Part shown: positions 25,389 to 34,644 of the stretch, piece after piece | How positions within the stretch are numbered: the stretch's first letter is position 1 | Layout: every line of letters starts with the position of its first letter | Origin: Fibrisoma montanum | Lineage (GTDB): Bacteria > Bacteroidota > Bacteroidia > Cytophagales > Spirosomataceae | Direction: 5' to 3' | NCBI RefSeq assembly: GCF_003583365.1 | Contig: NZ_QXED01000011.1 | Coordinates: 62,001-126,000 of the forward strand | Length of the DNA stretch: 64,000 bases | Position numbers and translations under genes: made by a program | Notes under the pieces: generated by a model | Told to the model about the DNA's origin: nothing | The model's database searches: none | What the model saw: only the letters and a program-made list of their open reading frames with translations

Positions 25389-28259
25389 ATGAGACAAGTC
25401 TCTATAATTCTGTTAGTTATCCTGTGTGGTGTTGGCTTTGCCAGTGCCCAGACCAACATAGTCGGTACGGTCACCGACGCGAAGAAACAACCGCTGACGG
25501 GCGTGACCGTAACGGTGCGGGGTACGACCACCGGCACCATCACAAACGAAAATGGTCGCTTTGAACTAAAGACCGACCGCGAACTTCCGCTGACGCTGCA
25601 AATATCGTTTGTCGGCTATGCCACTCAGACCGTGTCCGTACGCGGCAATAATTTCCGTAACGTAACGGTGGAACTGGCCGAACAGGCCATCATTGCCGAT
25701 GAGGTGATCGTGTCGGCCAGCCGCGTAGAAGAGAGCATTGCAAAGGCCGCCGTGACGGTTGAGAAGCTGGGGCCTAGGCAGTTTGCCAACTCGCCGGCCG
25801 CTACCCCGTTTGATGCGCTTCAGAACGTGAAGGGCGTGGACCTGCTGACGCAGAGCCTGACGTTCCGGTCGGTGAATGTGCGGGGGTTCGGGGCCAATAA
25901 CAACAACCGCTTCGTGCAGCTCACCGACTACATGGACAATCGGTCGCCGGGACTGGGTTTCGGTTTCGGCACCGTGGCCGGTATCTCGGACCTCGACGTT
26001 GAAAGCATCGAACTGATTCCGGGAGCGTCGTCGGCCCTGTACGGACCGGACGCACTGCAGGGCCTGATGCTCACGACCAGCAAGAACCCATTTACGTACC
26101 AGGGCCTGAGCGCTCAGGTAAAACTGGGAGCCAATAACTTCGGGAAAGCGGATTTTGGTCCCAAGCCGTATCTGGACGTAGCCGTTCGGTACGCCAGACA
26201 AATCGGTACGCGGTTTGCTTTCAAGGTCAATTTTCAACGGCTGACTGGTACGGACTTCATCGCCGACGACTACAGCGATCGGTCGACCAGTGCCCGTCCC
26301 GGATTCTTTACGACCGATGCCGGGCGGGGCGGAGTTGCTACGGGTATCGGCTACGTTCCGAACGACGACCCGAACACCAACTTCCAGTACGACGGAGTAA
26401 ACATTTACGGCGACGATATCAACGTAGCGGGGGGCTCGTTCCGGTTTCCGGCCGACTACCCGCGTCAGGAGCTGCGCAACGTACTCGTTACGCGGACCGG
26501 CTACAGAGAGATCGATGTAATTGGCAACGAAGGCAAGGTGTTCAGCAACCGGGCAAACGTAGCGCTGCACTACAAACTGACCAACAATATCGAAGCCTCG
26601 CTGGGCTGGTACTACGGAAACGGCAATTTTATCCGGACCGCCGGTTTCCGCGAATATTTTCCTGATTACAACCGCCACCAGTTCAAGGCCGAAGTGCGGG
26701 GAGATAACTTCTTTGTGCGGGCCTACACCACGCAACAGAAAGCAGTGGGTTGGAACATTGGCCAGACGGCCGTGGCCATCAATAATTCCTGGAAGTCGAT
26801 CAATCAATGGGCTTCGGAGTTTGGTCAATCGTACATCGATACCAAAACGACCGTGGGCGATGCCCGCCGGACAGCCGACCGGGGGCGATATTTGCCGGGT
26901 TCCGACGAGTTCAACCGCATACGGGATGCCGTCAGTAGTACGTACAATACGGATTTTGTGCCGGGCCTGAACAACGTACGGGGCACCCGGTTTCGGGATA
27001 ATTCGCAGCTGTGGCATTACGAAGGCATGTACAATTTCTCTAAGCTGCTGCGGGTAGCCGATCTGCTGGTTGGTGGCAATTACCGGCACTATACGCTGGA
27101 GTCAGGAGGGACCGCGTTCCCCCGCAGACCGGATGGCTCGGAATACACCATCGACGAGTACGGGGCTTATGCGCAACTCTCCAAAGAGTTTTCGATCCTC
27201 ACCGGGCTGACGTTTAAACCGACGGTGGCGATTCGCTACGACAAAAACCAGTACCTCAAAGGTGGCTTTACGCCCCGGGCTTCCGGCGTAATCAGCTACG
27301 GTGTGCATAACCTGCGCGGTTCGTGGCAGTCGGCGTTCCGCAACCCGTCGCCGGGGCAGTTGTTTGCCATCCCGGCCGCCCGGCAGAATGGAGAAGTTGG
27401 TGGGCTGGAGTTGGCGTACAACGGGGCCGGGCTGAACACAAACCCGGGCTACCTGCAGGTGGAAACGACACCGTATCAGGCTAACCCGAATGCGACGGCA
27501 GCCCCTCAGCCGTTTATCATTGATCCTACGCAATACACGACCGAGAAGATCCGGACGTGGGAGGTGGGGTACAAAACCGTTGTGGGCAGCAAGCTCTACC
27601 TGGATGCCTACTATTTCGGCAGCCGGTACTCGGATTTTATTGCCGCCCAGAGCGTGTTTCAATTGCTGACGCCGGGCGGGGGAGCCGGTGCCCTGCTGAC
27701 ACCGTCGAACTACCGGACGTTACAGGTCAACTTCAACAACACCAACGAGATCTTTGTGCGGGGAGCCGGCATTGGCCTTGAGTATGGCCTGGGCAGTGGC
27801 TATACCCTGAGCGGGAATTATGCGTATCAGATTGGCCAGATTACACTGCGCGACGCCCGGGGCAACATCCGCAACGACCGGGCGGGTAATCCCGTTGTGA
27901 AGCGGAAAATGAGCAATCCGGAGGTAGCTCAGCTTGGCCGCAACTTCTTTATCTCGCCCGAAAATCGCTACAACATCAGCCTGAGCAATCCGCGGCTGAC
28001 TGACCGGATCGGGGCCACCCTTACGTACCGCTGGACCGACCGGACCTGGGTGGAGCAGGGCACGACACAGGGCGATGTGTGGCTGCCGTCGTGGGATAGT
28101 TTCGATGCGCAGGTGTCGTACCGGGTGCCCAGCTTCAAGTCAGTTGTCAAGCTGGGTGGTACCAACCTCCTGAATCAGTATTATTCGCAGAGCTATGGCT
28201 TAGCCCGGATCGGCGCGTTGTATTACGTATCGATCACGTTCGATGAGTTGATGCGGTAG
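25389..28259 (+). CDS. TonB-dependent receptor, first gene of the glucosidase operon
   Basis: 956 residues: signal peptide (to FASAQT), carboxypeptidase-regulatory domain (IVGTVTDAKKQPLTGVTV), plug (VNVRGFGANNNNRFVQL and LIPGASSALYGPDALQG) and a long barrel. The same direction and only short repeat-containing gaps link it to the GH13, SsuD-like and SSS genes, so it is probably the outer-membrane gate for their substrate. No SusD lipoprotein is present, which sets it apart from classical glycan loci. Confidence 0.88.
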   Translation: MRQVSIILLVILCGVGFASAQTNIVGTVTDAKKQPLTGVTVTVRGTTTGTITNENGRFELKTDRELPLTLQISFVGYATQTVSVRGNNFRNVTVELAEQAIIADEVIVSASRVEESIAKAAVTVEKLGPRQFANSPAATPFDALQNVKGVDLLTQSLTFRSVNVRGFGANNNNRFVQLTDYMDNRSPGLGFGFGTVAGISDLDVESIELIPGASSALYGPDALQGLMLTTSKNPFTYQGLSAQVKLGANNFGKADFGPKPYLDVAVRYARQIGTRFAFKVNFQRLTGTDFIADDYSDRSTSARPGFFTTDAGRGGVATGIGYVPNDDPNTNFQYDGVNIYGDDINVAGGSFRFPADYPRQELRNVLVTRTGYREIDVIGNEGKVFSNRANVALHYKLTNNIEASLGWYYGNGNFIRTAGFREYFPDYNRHQFKAEVRGDNFFVRAYTTQQKAVGWNIGQTAVAINNSWKSINQWASEFGQSYIDTKTTVGDARRTADRGRYLPGSDEFNRIRDAVSSTYNTDFVPGLNNVRGTRFRDNSQLWHYEGMYNFSKLLRVADLLVGGNYRHYTLESGGTAFPRRPDGSEYTIDEYGAYAQLSKEFSILTGLTFKPTVAIRYDKNQYLKGGFTPRASGVISYGVHNLRGSWQSAFRNPSPGQLFAIPAARQNGEVGGLELAYNGAGLNTNPGYLQVETTPYQANPNATAAPQPFIIDPTQYTTEKIRTWEVGYKTVVGSKLYLDAYYFGSRYSDFIAAQSVFQLLTPGGGAGALLTPSNYRTLQVNFNNTNEIFVRGAGIGLEYGLGSGYTLSGNYAYQIGQITLRDARGNIRNDRAGNPVVKRKMSNPEVAQLGRNFFISPENRYNISLSNPRLTDRIGATLTYRWTDRTWVEQGTTQGDVWLPSWDSFDAQVSYRVPSFKSVVKLGGTNLLNQYYSQSYGLARIGALYYVSITFDELMR

Positions 28260-28268
28260 ACAGACTAC

Positions 28269-28356
28269 AAAACGCAGAGGGGCAGAGTTAGCGCAGAGTA
28301 CGCCGGAAATAATTATCTCCGTTAACTCTGCGGTACCCTCTGCTCCTCTGCGTTTA
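28269..28356. repeat. Intergenic palindromic element (AACGCAGAG family), copy 1
   Basis: Imperfect inverted arms beginning AAACGCAGAGGGGCAGAG on the left and ending CTCTGCTCCTCTGCGTTT on the right, with an inner CGCAGAG/CTCTGCG pair. It fills the gap between the TonB receptor and GH13 genes. It lacks a T-run after the stem. A second member of the family is at 31414-31496. Confidence 0.75.
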
Positions 28357-28418
28357 AAGCCTGGAGCCAGTGCAATTTAGTTAGTACAAAGACCAGGTCG
28401 ATGTAATCTGGTAACCGT

Positions 28419-30242
28419 ATGCCTGATTTCAAACAAGCCATTATCTACCAGATCTACCCCCGGAGCTTCAATGACGCAGACGGCGACGGTGTGGGTGATC
28501 TGACGGGGATTAATCAGAAGCTCGATTACCTCCACGAGCTGGGTGTCGACATCCTTTGGCTGAGTCCCATCTTCAAGTCCCCTAACGCCGACAACGGCTA
28601 CGACATTTCCGACTACCAGGCCATCCAGCCCGCGTTTGGTACGATGGATGATTTTGACGAACTGCTGGCAGGTGTTCACCAGCGGGGCATGAAGCTGATT
28701 CTGGATTTGGTGGTCAACCACAGTTCCGACGAACACCCGTGGTTTCAGGAATCGCGGAAGAGCAAGGATAATCCGTACCGGGATTATTACATCTGGCGAG
28801 CGCCCAAAGATGGCAGGGAGCCCAACAACTGGCTGTCTTTCTTCTCGGGTCCGGCCTGGAAATTCGACGAGCAGACGGGTGAATACTACCTGCACCTCTT
28901 TGCTGAAAAACAACCCGACCTCAACTGGGAGAACCCCAAACTCCGGCATGAGATTTACCGGATGATGCGTTTCTGGCTCGACAAGGGTGTCGACGGCTTT
29001 CGGATGGATGTTATTCCGTTCTTATCCAAAGACACGACGTTTCCCGACTATCCCGAAGGCCGCTACGGTGATCTGACGATCTACGCCAATGGTCCGCGTA
29101 TTCATGAGTTTCTGCAGGAAATGAACCGCGAGGTATTGAGCCAGTATGACTGTGTTACGGTCGGGGAGGGCTTTGGTGTGTCGGCGGAGCAGGCAAATCT
29201 GTACGTAGGCAACGACCGGCGGGAGCTGAATATGATCTATCATTTCGACCATGCGGTACCGCGCGAAGAACACCGGTTTATCGATCCGGCACCGGAGTTT
29301 ACGCTGCCCGAGCTGAAGACGATCTTCAATAGATGGGACGAAACGATGGGCGATATCGGCTGGCAAAACATCTACTTCGGTAACCACGACAACCCGCGCG
29401 TCCTGTCCCGTTTCGGGAGTCCTGACCGGTTCCACTACGAATCGGCGACGATGCTGGCAACGGTGCTGTTGACCCAGCGGGGGACGCCGAGCATATACCA
29501 GGGCGACGAAATCGGCATGACCAACTGCCCATTTGCCAGCATCGACGAGTACGACGATATTCAGGTAAAAAACGCCTGGCAAGCCCTGGTCGTAGAGGGT
29601 GGGGCGTCCGCCGACGTATTTCTGCGTACCGCGAACCGCATTGCCCGCGACCACGCCCGAACGCCGATGCAGTGGTCATCTGAGCCAAACGCCGGATTCA
29701 TGCTAACCGGTCAGGCCAGGGAGGCACCAGTAGGTCTGACGGAACGTCTGACCGGCCGGCACGAAGAACCCAACTCACATCAGACGCAAAAGTCATCGCT
29801 CAAGCAATCATCGGGTCAGACGTTCCGTCAGACCAGGGAGGCACCGGTAGGTCTGACGGAACGTCTGACCGGCGGAGAGGCATCAGCCCTGAACGCTGAA
29901 CCCTGGCTGAAAATCAACCCTGACTACACCAAAATCAACGTAGCGGATCAGCAGGTACGAACGGACTCCGTGCTGAATTACGTTAAAAAGCTGATTCGCT
30001 GGCGGAAGCAGACCCCAGCCATCTGGGAAGGCACGTACCGGGACCTGCTGCCCGACCATCCGACCGTCTGGGCGTACGAACGGATACGTAATGACGAACG
30101 TTTGGTAATTTTGGCGAACTTTTCAGACCAGGACGTGTACGTGCCAGGAGTTGAATCAGGGGAAGTGATTACATCAAACTATCCCGGATCATCTTCGGTA
30201 CTGCGGCCTTTTGAAGCGCGTATTCTTGCCTTGTATGCTTGA
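28419..30242 (+). CDS. GH13 alpha-glucosidase (oligo-1,6-glucosidase type) with an inserted segment
   Basis: 607 residues, cytoplasmic (no signal peptide). GH13 motifs in order: QIYPRSF near residue 11, DLVVNHSS near 92, GFRMDV (nucleophile Asp), VGEGFG (acid Glu) and FGNHDNPR (third Asp). Region V is QPDLN, and Val follows the nucleophile. In GH13 oligo-1,6-glucosidases both features go with alpha-1,6 preference. The protein is about 50 residues longer than relatives. Between PNAGF and PWLKINP, roughly residues 427-492, lies a 66-residue insert encoded by a palindromic DNA repeat (29716-29873). The stop overlaps the next gene's ATG by 8 bases. Confidence 0.9.
   Translation: MPDFKQAIIYQIYPRSFNDADGDGVGDLTGINQKLDYLHELGVDILWLSPIFKSPNADNGYDISDYQAIQPAFGTMDDFDELLAGVHQRGMKLILDLVVNHSSDEHPWFQESRKSKDNPYRDYYIWRAPKDGREPNNWLSFFSGPAWKFDEQTGEYYLHLFAEKQPDLNWENPKLRHEIYRMMRFWLDKGVDGFRMDVIPFLSKDTTFPDYPEGRYGDLTIYANGPRIHEFLQEMNREVLSQYDCVTVGEGFGVSAEQANLYVGNDRRELNMIYHFDHAVPREEHRFIDPAPEFTLPELKTIFNRWDETMGDIGWQNIYFGNHDNPRVLSRFGSPDRFHYESATMLATVLLTQRGTPSIYQGDEIGMTNCPFASIDEYDDIQVKNAWQALVVEGGASADVFLRTANRIARDHARTPMQWSSEPNAGFMLTGQAREAPVGLTERLTGRHEEPNSHQTQKSSLKQSSGQTFRQTREAPVGLTERLTGGEASALNAEPWLKINPDYTKINVADQQVRTDSVLNYVKKLIRWRKQTPAIWEGTYRDLLPDHPTVWAYERIRNDERLVILANFSDQDVYVPGVESGEVITSNYPGSSSVLRPFEARILALYA
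29716..29873. repeat. In-frame palindromic repeat element inside the GH13 gene
   Basis: Two 41-base direct copies (29716-29756 and 29833-29873, one mismatch) lie 117 bases apart in the same frame. Each encodes [13 protein letters not shown]. Just before the second copy, 29814-29834 is the exact reverse complement of 29850-29870, giving a 21-bp hairpin with a 15-base loop. The 21-base unit is itself nearly palindromic (GGTC-GACG...CGTC-GACC). The frame stays open through the whole insert. Confidence 0.85.
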
Positions 30243-31407
30243 CACAATAACACCAATTCCTGTCCGCACAACCGATCGTGTGGCTGAGATCGCCTGGTTC
30301 GATGACCTGTGCGGAGGGGATACCGAATTTTTAGGACAGCTCGACCCCGAACGGCGGAGCAGCTTTGAGCACTGCCGCGATATACTGCTGACGGCCGAAA
30401 AGTACGGCTTCAAAAATATTCTGCTGCCGACGTCGTACATTGTTGGCCAGGACCCGGTTGCGTTTGCGTCGGCCGTGGCGAAACTGACCAGCGACATTAG
30501 TCTGCTGGTTGCCATCCGTACCGGCGAAGTGCATCCGCCGATGCTGGCGCGGGCCATCAGCACCCTCGATCACCTGCTGGAAGGGCGCCTGACCATCAAT
30601 ATCATCAACTCTGATCTGCCCGGATTAAAGGAAGACGGGGCCATACGGTACCAGCGCTGCTCAGAAACCATCGAAATCCTGAAACAGGGCTGGACGCAGG
30701 ATCGGGTCGAGCACGATGGCCCTTTCTACGGGAAGCTGAGTTTAGCCAGCGATCCGGTTAAGCCTTACCAGCAGAACGGTGGCCCGCTTCTGTATTTCGG
30801 AGGGATTGCGGATGGCGCTAAAGAGGTCTGCGCTAACCACTGCGACGTTTTCCTGATGTGGCCGGAGAACGAAGAAAGTCTGTACGCCACCATGCAGGAC
30901 GTATCGGCCCGCGCCGAAAAATACGGCCGGACGATTGACTTTGGCCTGCGGGTTCACGTAGTCGTGCGGGAGACGGAGGAAGAAGCCCGGGCCTACACCC
31001 GGCACCTGATGTCGAAGTTTGACGCCCAGCAAGCCGAAGCCCTGAAACACCGGGCGCAGGATTCGAAGTCGCTGGGGGTGTTGCGGCAGGACGCACTACG
31101 TCAACAGGCCGATGAAGACGGATTTGTGGAGCCGATGTTGTGGACCGGTATCGGTCGGGCGCGGTCAGGAGCCGGGGCTGCACTGGTCGGAACACCCGGG
31201 CAGATCATAGCGAAACTAAACCGCTACATGGATATGGGCATCCGGTCGTTCATTCTGTCGGGGTATCCGCTGATCGAGGAATGTGCGTACTTCGGGCGGC
31301 TGGTATTGCCTCATCTGCCGAACGTGCGGCTGGGCGATGTGCAGGGGAGGAGGCCCGTAACAACCCCCGCCACGCCGTTGACATTCGGGGCGTTGGCGTA
31401 TCAATAA
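30235..31407 (+). CDS. LLM-class FMN-dependent monooxygenase, SsuD (alkanesulfonate) type
   Basis: 390 residues from the ATG at 30235, which overlaps the GH13 stop by 8 bases (translational coupling). SsuD-like blocks: [70 protein letters not shown] and [11 protein letters not shown]. SsuD-family enzymes use reduced FMN and oxygen to split C-S bonds of sulfonates. The sulfoquinovose monooxygenase SmoC is in the same family. No flavin reductase gene is next to it. Coupling to a glucosidase suggests a sulfonated sugar as substrate, which is inference. Confidence 0.88.
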   Translation: MLDTITPIPVRTTDRVAEIAWFDDLCGGDTEFLGQLDPERRSSFEHCRDILLTAEKYGFKNILLPTSYIVGQDPVAFASAVAKLTSDISLLVAIRTGEVHPPMLARAISTLDHLLEGRLTINIINSDLPGLKEDGAIRYQRCSETIEILKQGWTQDRVEHDGPFYGKLSLASDPVKPYQQNGGPLLYFGGIADGAKEVCANHCDVFLMWPENEESLYATMQDVSARAEKYGRTIDFGLRVHVVVRETEEEARAYTRHLMSKFDAQQAEALKHRAQDSKSLGVLRQDALRQQADEDGFVEPMLWTGIGRARSGAGAALVGTPGQIIAKLNRYMDMGIRSFILSGYPLIEECAYFGRLVLPHLPNVRLGDVQGRRPVTTPATPLTFGALAYQ

Positions 31408-31413
31408 GTAATC

Positions 31414-31496
31414 AAACGCAGAGCTAACAGAGAAAGCGCGGAGGACGCGAAGAATGACTCTGTGCTCTCTGCGAAACCTCTGCTAGCTCTGCGTTT
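31414..31496. repeat. Intergenic palindromic element (AACGCAGAG family), copy 2
   Basis: Arms AAACGCAGAGCTAACAGAG (31414-31432) and CTCTGCTAGCTCTGCGTTT (31478-31496) are complementary with one mismatch. The outer arm core AAACGCAGAG is shared with the element at 28269. It ends 5 bases before the symporter ATG, so the hairpin would sit over the ribosome entry region. Confidence 0.75.
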
Positions 31497-31501
31497 AGAT
31501 A

Positions 31502-33340
31502 ATGCTATCTCAACTCCAAACCATCGACATTATCGTCCTGATTCTGATGCTGGCCATCATGCCAACGGCCGGGATTATCATTGCCCTCCGGAAAAAAACC
31601 GCCGAGGACTACTTTCTGGCCGGGCGCAACATCAGGTGGTGGGCAGTGGCGGGGTCGGTGTTTGGAACCAACATCAGTTCATTTCACCTGATTGGGATGC
31701 TGGGCATCGGCTACTCGATCGGATTCGTACAGGCGCATTACGAGATTGTTTTTCCGGCTATTCTGCTGTTGTGCTTTGTGTTCCTGACGTCTTACCGGCG
31801 GCTGGACGTATTCACGCTCTCGCAGTACCTCGAAGTACGCTACAACGATAAGGCGAGGCTATTGTATACTATCCTACTGATCCTAATCATCCTGGTGCAG
31901 TTGGTCGGCTCGTTCTACGTCGGCAGCCTCACCTTGCAGTGGTTGTTTGGCGGTACCAGTTTTGAGATGTCGTATGCAACGGGCTTGCTGCTGATTGGCC
32001 TGATTACGTGCTCATATACCATCTGGGGCGGTATGGAATCCATCGTCGTGACCGATACCATCCAAACGCTGATGATGCTGGCGGCTGGTACGGCCGTGGC
32101 TTACTTTACGCTGAGTCAGCCCGAGATCGGCGGTTTTACGGGGCTGCTCAACCTCGATGCGGCCCAGCCCCGCGAGGTGCAGAAGATGCACCTGTATTTG
32201 CCCAGCGATCATCCGAATCTGCCGTGGACGGGCATTTTTACGGGGCTGCTGCTCCAGCACTGCTTTAACTTCTCGACCAACCAGTTTCTGGTGCAGCGGG
32301 TTCTGGCCGCCAACTCCGACAGCGATGCTCGCAAAGGCGTTATTGCCAGCGGATTCCTGAAACTGACCATACCGTTTTTCAGCATCTCGGCCGGTGTCGC
32401 TGCGTACTATCTGTTCCGCGCCCGCTTCGCAGCATCCGCTGGGGGCGCAATGGATTTCAACTCCGACAACGCCTTTTTGAGGCTGGTCGAAACGGTTATT
32501 CCGCACGGTACGGGGCTGGTCGGAATGATTCTGGCGGGGCTGACGGCCGCTACGTTCTCGTCCGTGGATTCAATGATGAACGCGGCCACTACGTTGCTGA
32601 CGGTCGACGTGTACCAGAAGTATGTGAACCCAAAAGCCACTGACAGGCAAATCGTGCGCTTCGGCCGATTGATGATTGTGGTGATGGTCGTGGCCAGCAT
32701 TGGTCTGGCACTATGGACGTATACGCCCGACCGCACCAATAATTTCATGCTTAAAGTATCGGCGCAGTTGTCGTACTTCACGCCGGGGATCATGGTTGCG
32801 TTCTTTGTGGGGATCCTCTGGCGGGGTGCATCGGCGCGGGCCGCCGTCGTGGCCATGGCTGTGGCCCCTTTCTACGGCCTGCTGGCCGAATTTCTGTACA
32901 ACAACTTCCTCAGCACGAACCCATCAGTTGCAGCTGTTTTTGGCGAAAAGCTGAACTTCATGCACCGCGTCTTTCTGACCTTCCTGCTGACGTTAACGAC
33001 ACTCATCGTCCTGAGCCGAACCGCCTTTCCTAACCTCCGCCCCGAAGGCTTCGAGCGGTTGCGGGTCGACATCGACGCCGGCCAGTTAGCCCGGGCTGTA
33101 GGCTTGTTTCTGCTGGTGCAGGCCGTGTTCATCGGTTTAGTCTTCGTGGGTGGCTTCTCACCCAAGAGCGTCGCCGTCTGGGCGGCTCTGGCTACGTTTG
33201 GGCTGTTCTTAAAGAGCGAAAGAGCGAGAGAGCGAAAGAGAGAGTCGGTTGTCCAGGCTGGTTTTAGCTTTAATAACGACCTGCTGTGGGCTGGTCTGCT
33301 AACATCCATCAGCGTGGGCGTGTTGTACTATTTTGCGTAA
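31502..33340 (+). CDS. Sodium:solute symporter (SSS family)
   Basis: 612 residues, about 14 membrane segments. SSS-family features: AEDYFLAGRNIRWWAVAGSVFGTNISS near residue 35, the TDTIQTLMM segment, and the FSSVDSMMNAATTLLTVDVY sodium-site block near 355. These carriers import sugars or other solutes with sodium across the inner membrane. The gene is last in the receptor/glucosidase/monooxygenase series. A purine-rich simple repeat encodes a basic loop (SERARERKRES) before the last membrane segment. Confidence 0.92.
   Translation: MLSQLQTIDIIVLILMLAIMPTAGIIIALRKKTAEDYFLAGRNIRWWAVAGSVFGTNISSFHLIGMLGIGYSIGFVQAHYEIVFPAILLLCFVFLTSYRRLDVFTLSQYLEVRYNDKARLLYTILLILIILVQLVGSFYVGSLTLQWLFGGTSFEMSYATGLLLIGLITCSYTIWGGMESIVVTDTIQTLMMLAAGTAVAYFTLSQPEIGGFTGLLNLDAAQPREVQKMHLYLPSDHPNLPWTGIFTGLLLQHCFNFSTNQFLVQRVLAANSDSDARKGVIASGFLKLTIPFFSISAGVAAYYLFRARFAASAGGAMDFNSDNAFLRLVETVIPHGTGLVGMILAGLTAATFSSVDSMMNAATTLLTVDVYQKYVNPKATDRQIVRFGRLMIVVMVVASIGLALWTYTPDRTNNFMLKVSAQLSYFTPGIMVAFFVGILWRGASARAAVVAMAVAPFYGLLAEFLYNNFLSTNPSVAAVFGEKLNFMHRVFLTFLLTLTTLIVLSRTAFPNLRPEGFERLRVDIDAGQLARAVGLFLLVQAVFIGLVFVGGFSPKSVAVWAALATFGLFLKSERARERKRESVVQAGFSFNNDLLWAGLLTSISVGVLYYFA
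33211..33246 (+). repeat. AGAGCGAA simple repeat inside the symporter gene
   Basis: Repeated GAGCGAAAGAGC-like units encode the basic loop SERARERKRES. A similar GAGCGAAAGAGC string occurs at about 8593-8604, upstream of the SpmAB-like gene, so this may be a short repeat family of this genome. Confidence 0.5.
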
Positions 33341-33346
33341 ATTGCT

Positions 33347-33508
33347 TTGAGTACCAAGCCAACGTACCGTTATGATCGCCACGCCAACCACTCCATTTTC
33401 GCCTACACGTCCCCTGATGAATCCAAAGCGTACAAAGGGCAGGAGGTTATCTCAGCCGCGCCTGTCGTGCCCGAGTTACAGTTTGCAGTGGTTGATATGT
33501 TTGCGTGA
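33347..33508 (+). pseudogene. Coding-like remnant, possibly Uma2 C-terminus
   Basis: A 53-codon open frame directly after the symporter stop, starting at TTG and ending TGA at 33506. Its codon use resembles genes of this genome. The end, GQEVISAAPVVPELQFAVVDMF, recalls the C-terminus of Uma2-family putative nucleases, whose last residues often read G-x-x-V-x-S-x-x-L-P-x-L-x-x-x-V-x-x-x-F. There is no proper start or N-terminal part. It lies at the left edge of the AT-rich island, so it could be the end of a gene cut by the island's arrival. The family is a guess. Confidence 0.3.
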
Positions 33509-33528
33509 TAATGAAATTAAGCAATAAT

Positions 33529-34644
33529 TTATCCCCTCCAAGTGGCCCAAACATCATATTCCTCTCTAGGAGAATTAATATCTGTGTTAATGTGTACAGC
33601 TTGGCGATTACCTTGCGAAGCAAAACCAGCAGATTTAGTTTCGTCAATTTTCCAGCCCGTATCATCAAGCGAGTGATATAAAATTTCTAATGGATCTGCT
33701 TTTCTGTCGTTAAGCCCGCCGAAACGAATAACCATTTGAGCTCTTTTCTTCGCTACTGCCCCTGAATTAATCCAAACTTTTTTCAATTGAGCGGCAAACA
33801 TTTCTGGACTCGCATGTTCCACCTGCCCATTCATTGAATAGTCTACAGTAGATTGCCCTCCTAAAAACCATAGACGTAGCCACTGGTCGGGTATGTACGT
33901 TCGCATTCCATAGTAAGGAGGTGAGGTGATTATCCAACTTACTCTTTTTGATATAGTCTTAAAAGTATTGCTGTCACGACTGTCACCAGTTATTATTTGA
34001 CCCTTACTGCGTACCACCTCTTCATTAAAATACTTGTTAGCTCTTTCTTCAATAATTGATAGTATATTGACATAATCTGGTTCAAGCCGGTTTTTATTCC
34101 AGAAGTTAACAGCATACACTGGCTTAGGAGCGTATGTCCTTTGACACTGATTAGAAAAATACGACTGTTTAGTCTTTTGCTTTGGACCATGCAATGCTCC
34201 TAAAACAATAGCACGAAGTGCTATTCTCTCGTCTGACTCGCAGTCATTCAATAATTCTTCTCTGATTTTACAAAGAGCGCTTAGCACATCAGGATGATAT
34301 GCCTTTTCCCAGAAAATGCCTTCAGGAACATGAGTGTTTGTCGAATCATTATTAAGAATTCTCTTCACTTCTCTAATAATAGCACGTGGGTTGGTGTTAG
34401 CTAATTTGGCTTGAGATATAGCTACTGCTACTGGGCTGCTATCAATGCCAATAGTACGTAACCCCAACATTCGACCAGCATAAACTGTGGTGCCACGACC
34501 ACAAAAGGGGTCCAAGGCCCATTGCCCTTTTTTTCCTGCTTCCTTAAAGATTTCATACGGAAAATCTAAAGGAAACATGGTGAAGTAAGGGCATATACCA
34601 TTGAGTAATGCCCTCTTTTCTAATGATATAGTTTTTTGAGCCAA
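33529..34644 (-). CDS. DNA methyltransferase (N4-cytosine/N6-adenine type) of the NurA-HerA island
   Basis: 371 residues counted from a TTG at 34644. AdoMet motif I is DPFCGRGTT at 45-53 and catalytic motif IV is SPPY at 241-244, with about 190 residues between them for target recognition. SPPY is typical of exocyclic amino (N4C/N6A) methylases. It is the third gene after NurA and HerA and probably modifies host DNA so that the pair ignores it. The TTG follows the HerA stop in the same frame with no gap. The first ATG is codon 23, inside the conserved PYFTMFPLDFP segment. So the start is unusual, or the protein is made by readthrough. Confidence 0.8.
   Translation of the reverse strand: MAQKTISLEKRALLNGICPYFTMFPLDFPYEIFKEAGKKGQWALDPFCGRGTTVYAGRMLGLRTIGIDSSPVAVAISQAKLANTNPRAIIREVKRILNNDSTNTHVPEGIFWEKAYHPDVLSALCKIREELLNDCESDERIALRAIVLGALHGPKQKTKQSYFSNQCQRTYAPKPVYAVNFWNKNRLEPDYVNILSIIEERANKYFNEEVVRSKGQIITGDSRDSNTFKTISKRVSWIITSPPYYGMRTYIPDQWLRLWFLGGQSTVDYSMNGQVEHASPEMFAAQLKKVWINSGAVAKKRAQMVIRFGGLNDRKADPLEILYHSLDDTGWKIDETKSAGFASQGNRQAVHINTDINSPREEYDVWATWRG

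Noticed and set aside
25566-27089. 507-residue minus-strand frame
   Set aside because: It is antisense to a complete TonB receptor gene and has no recognisable domain.
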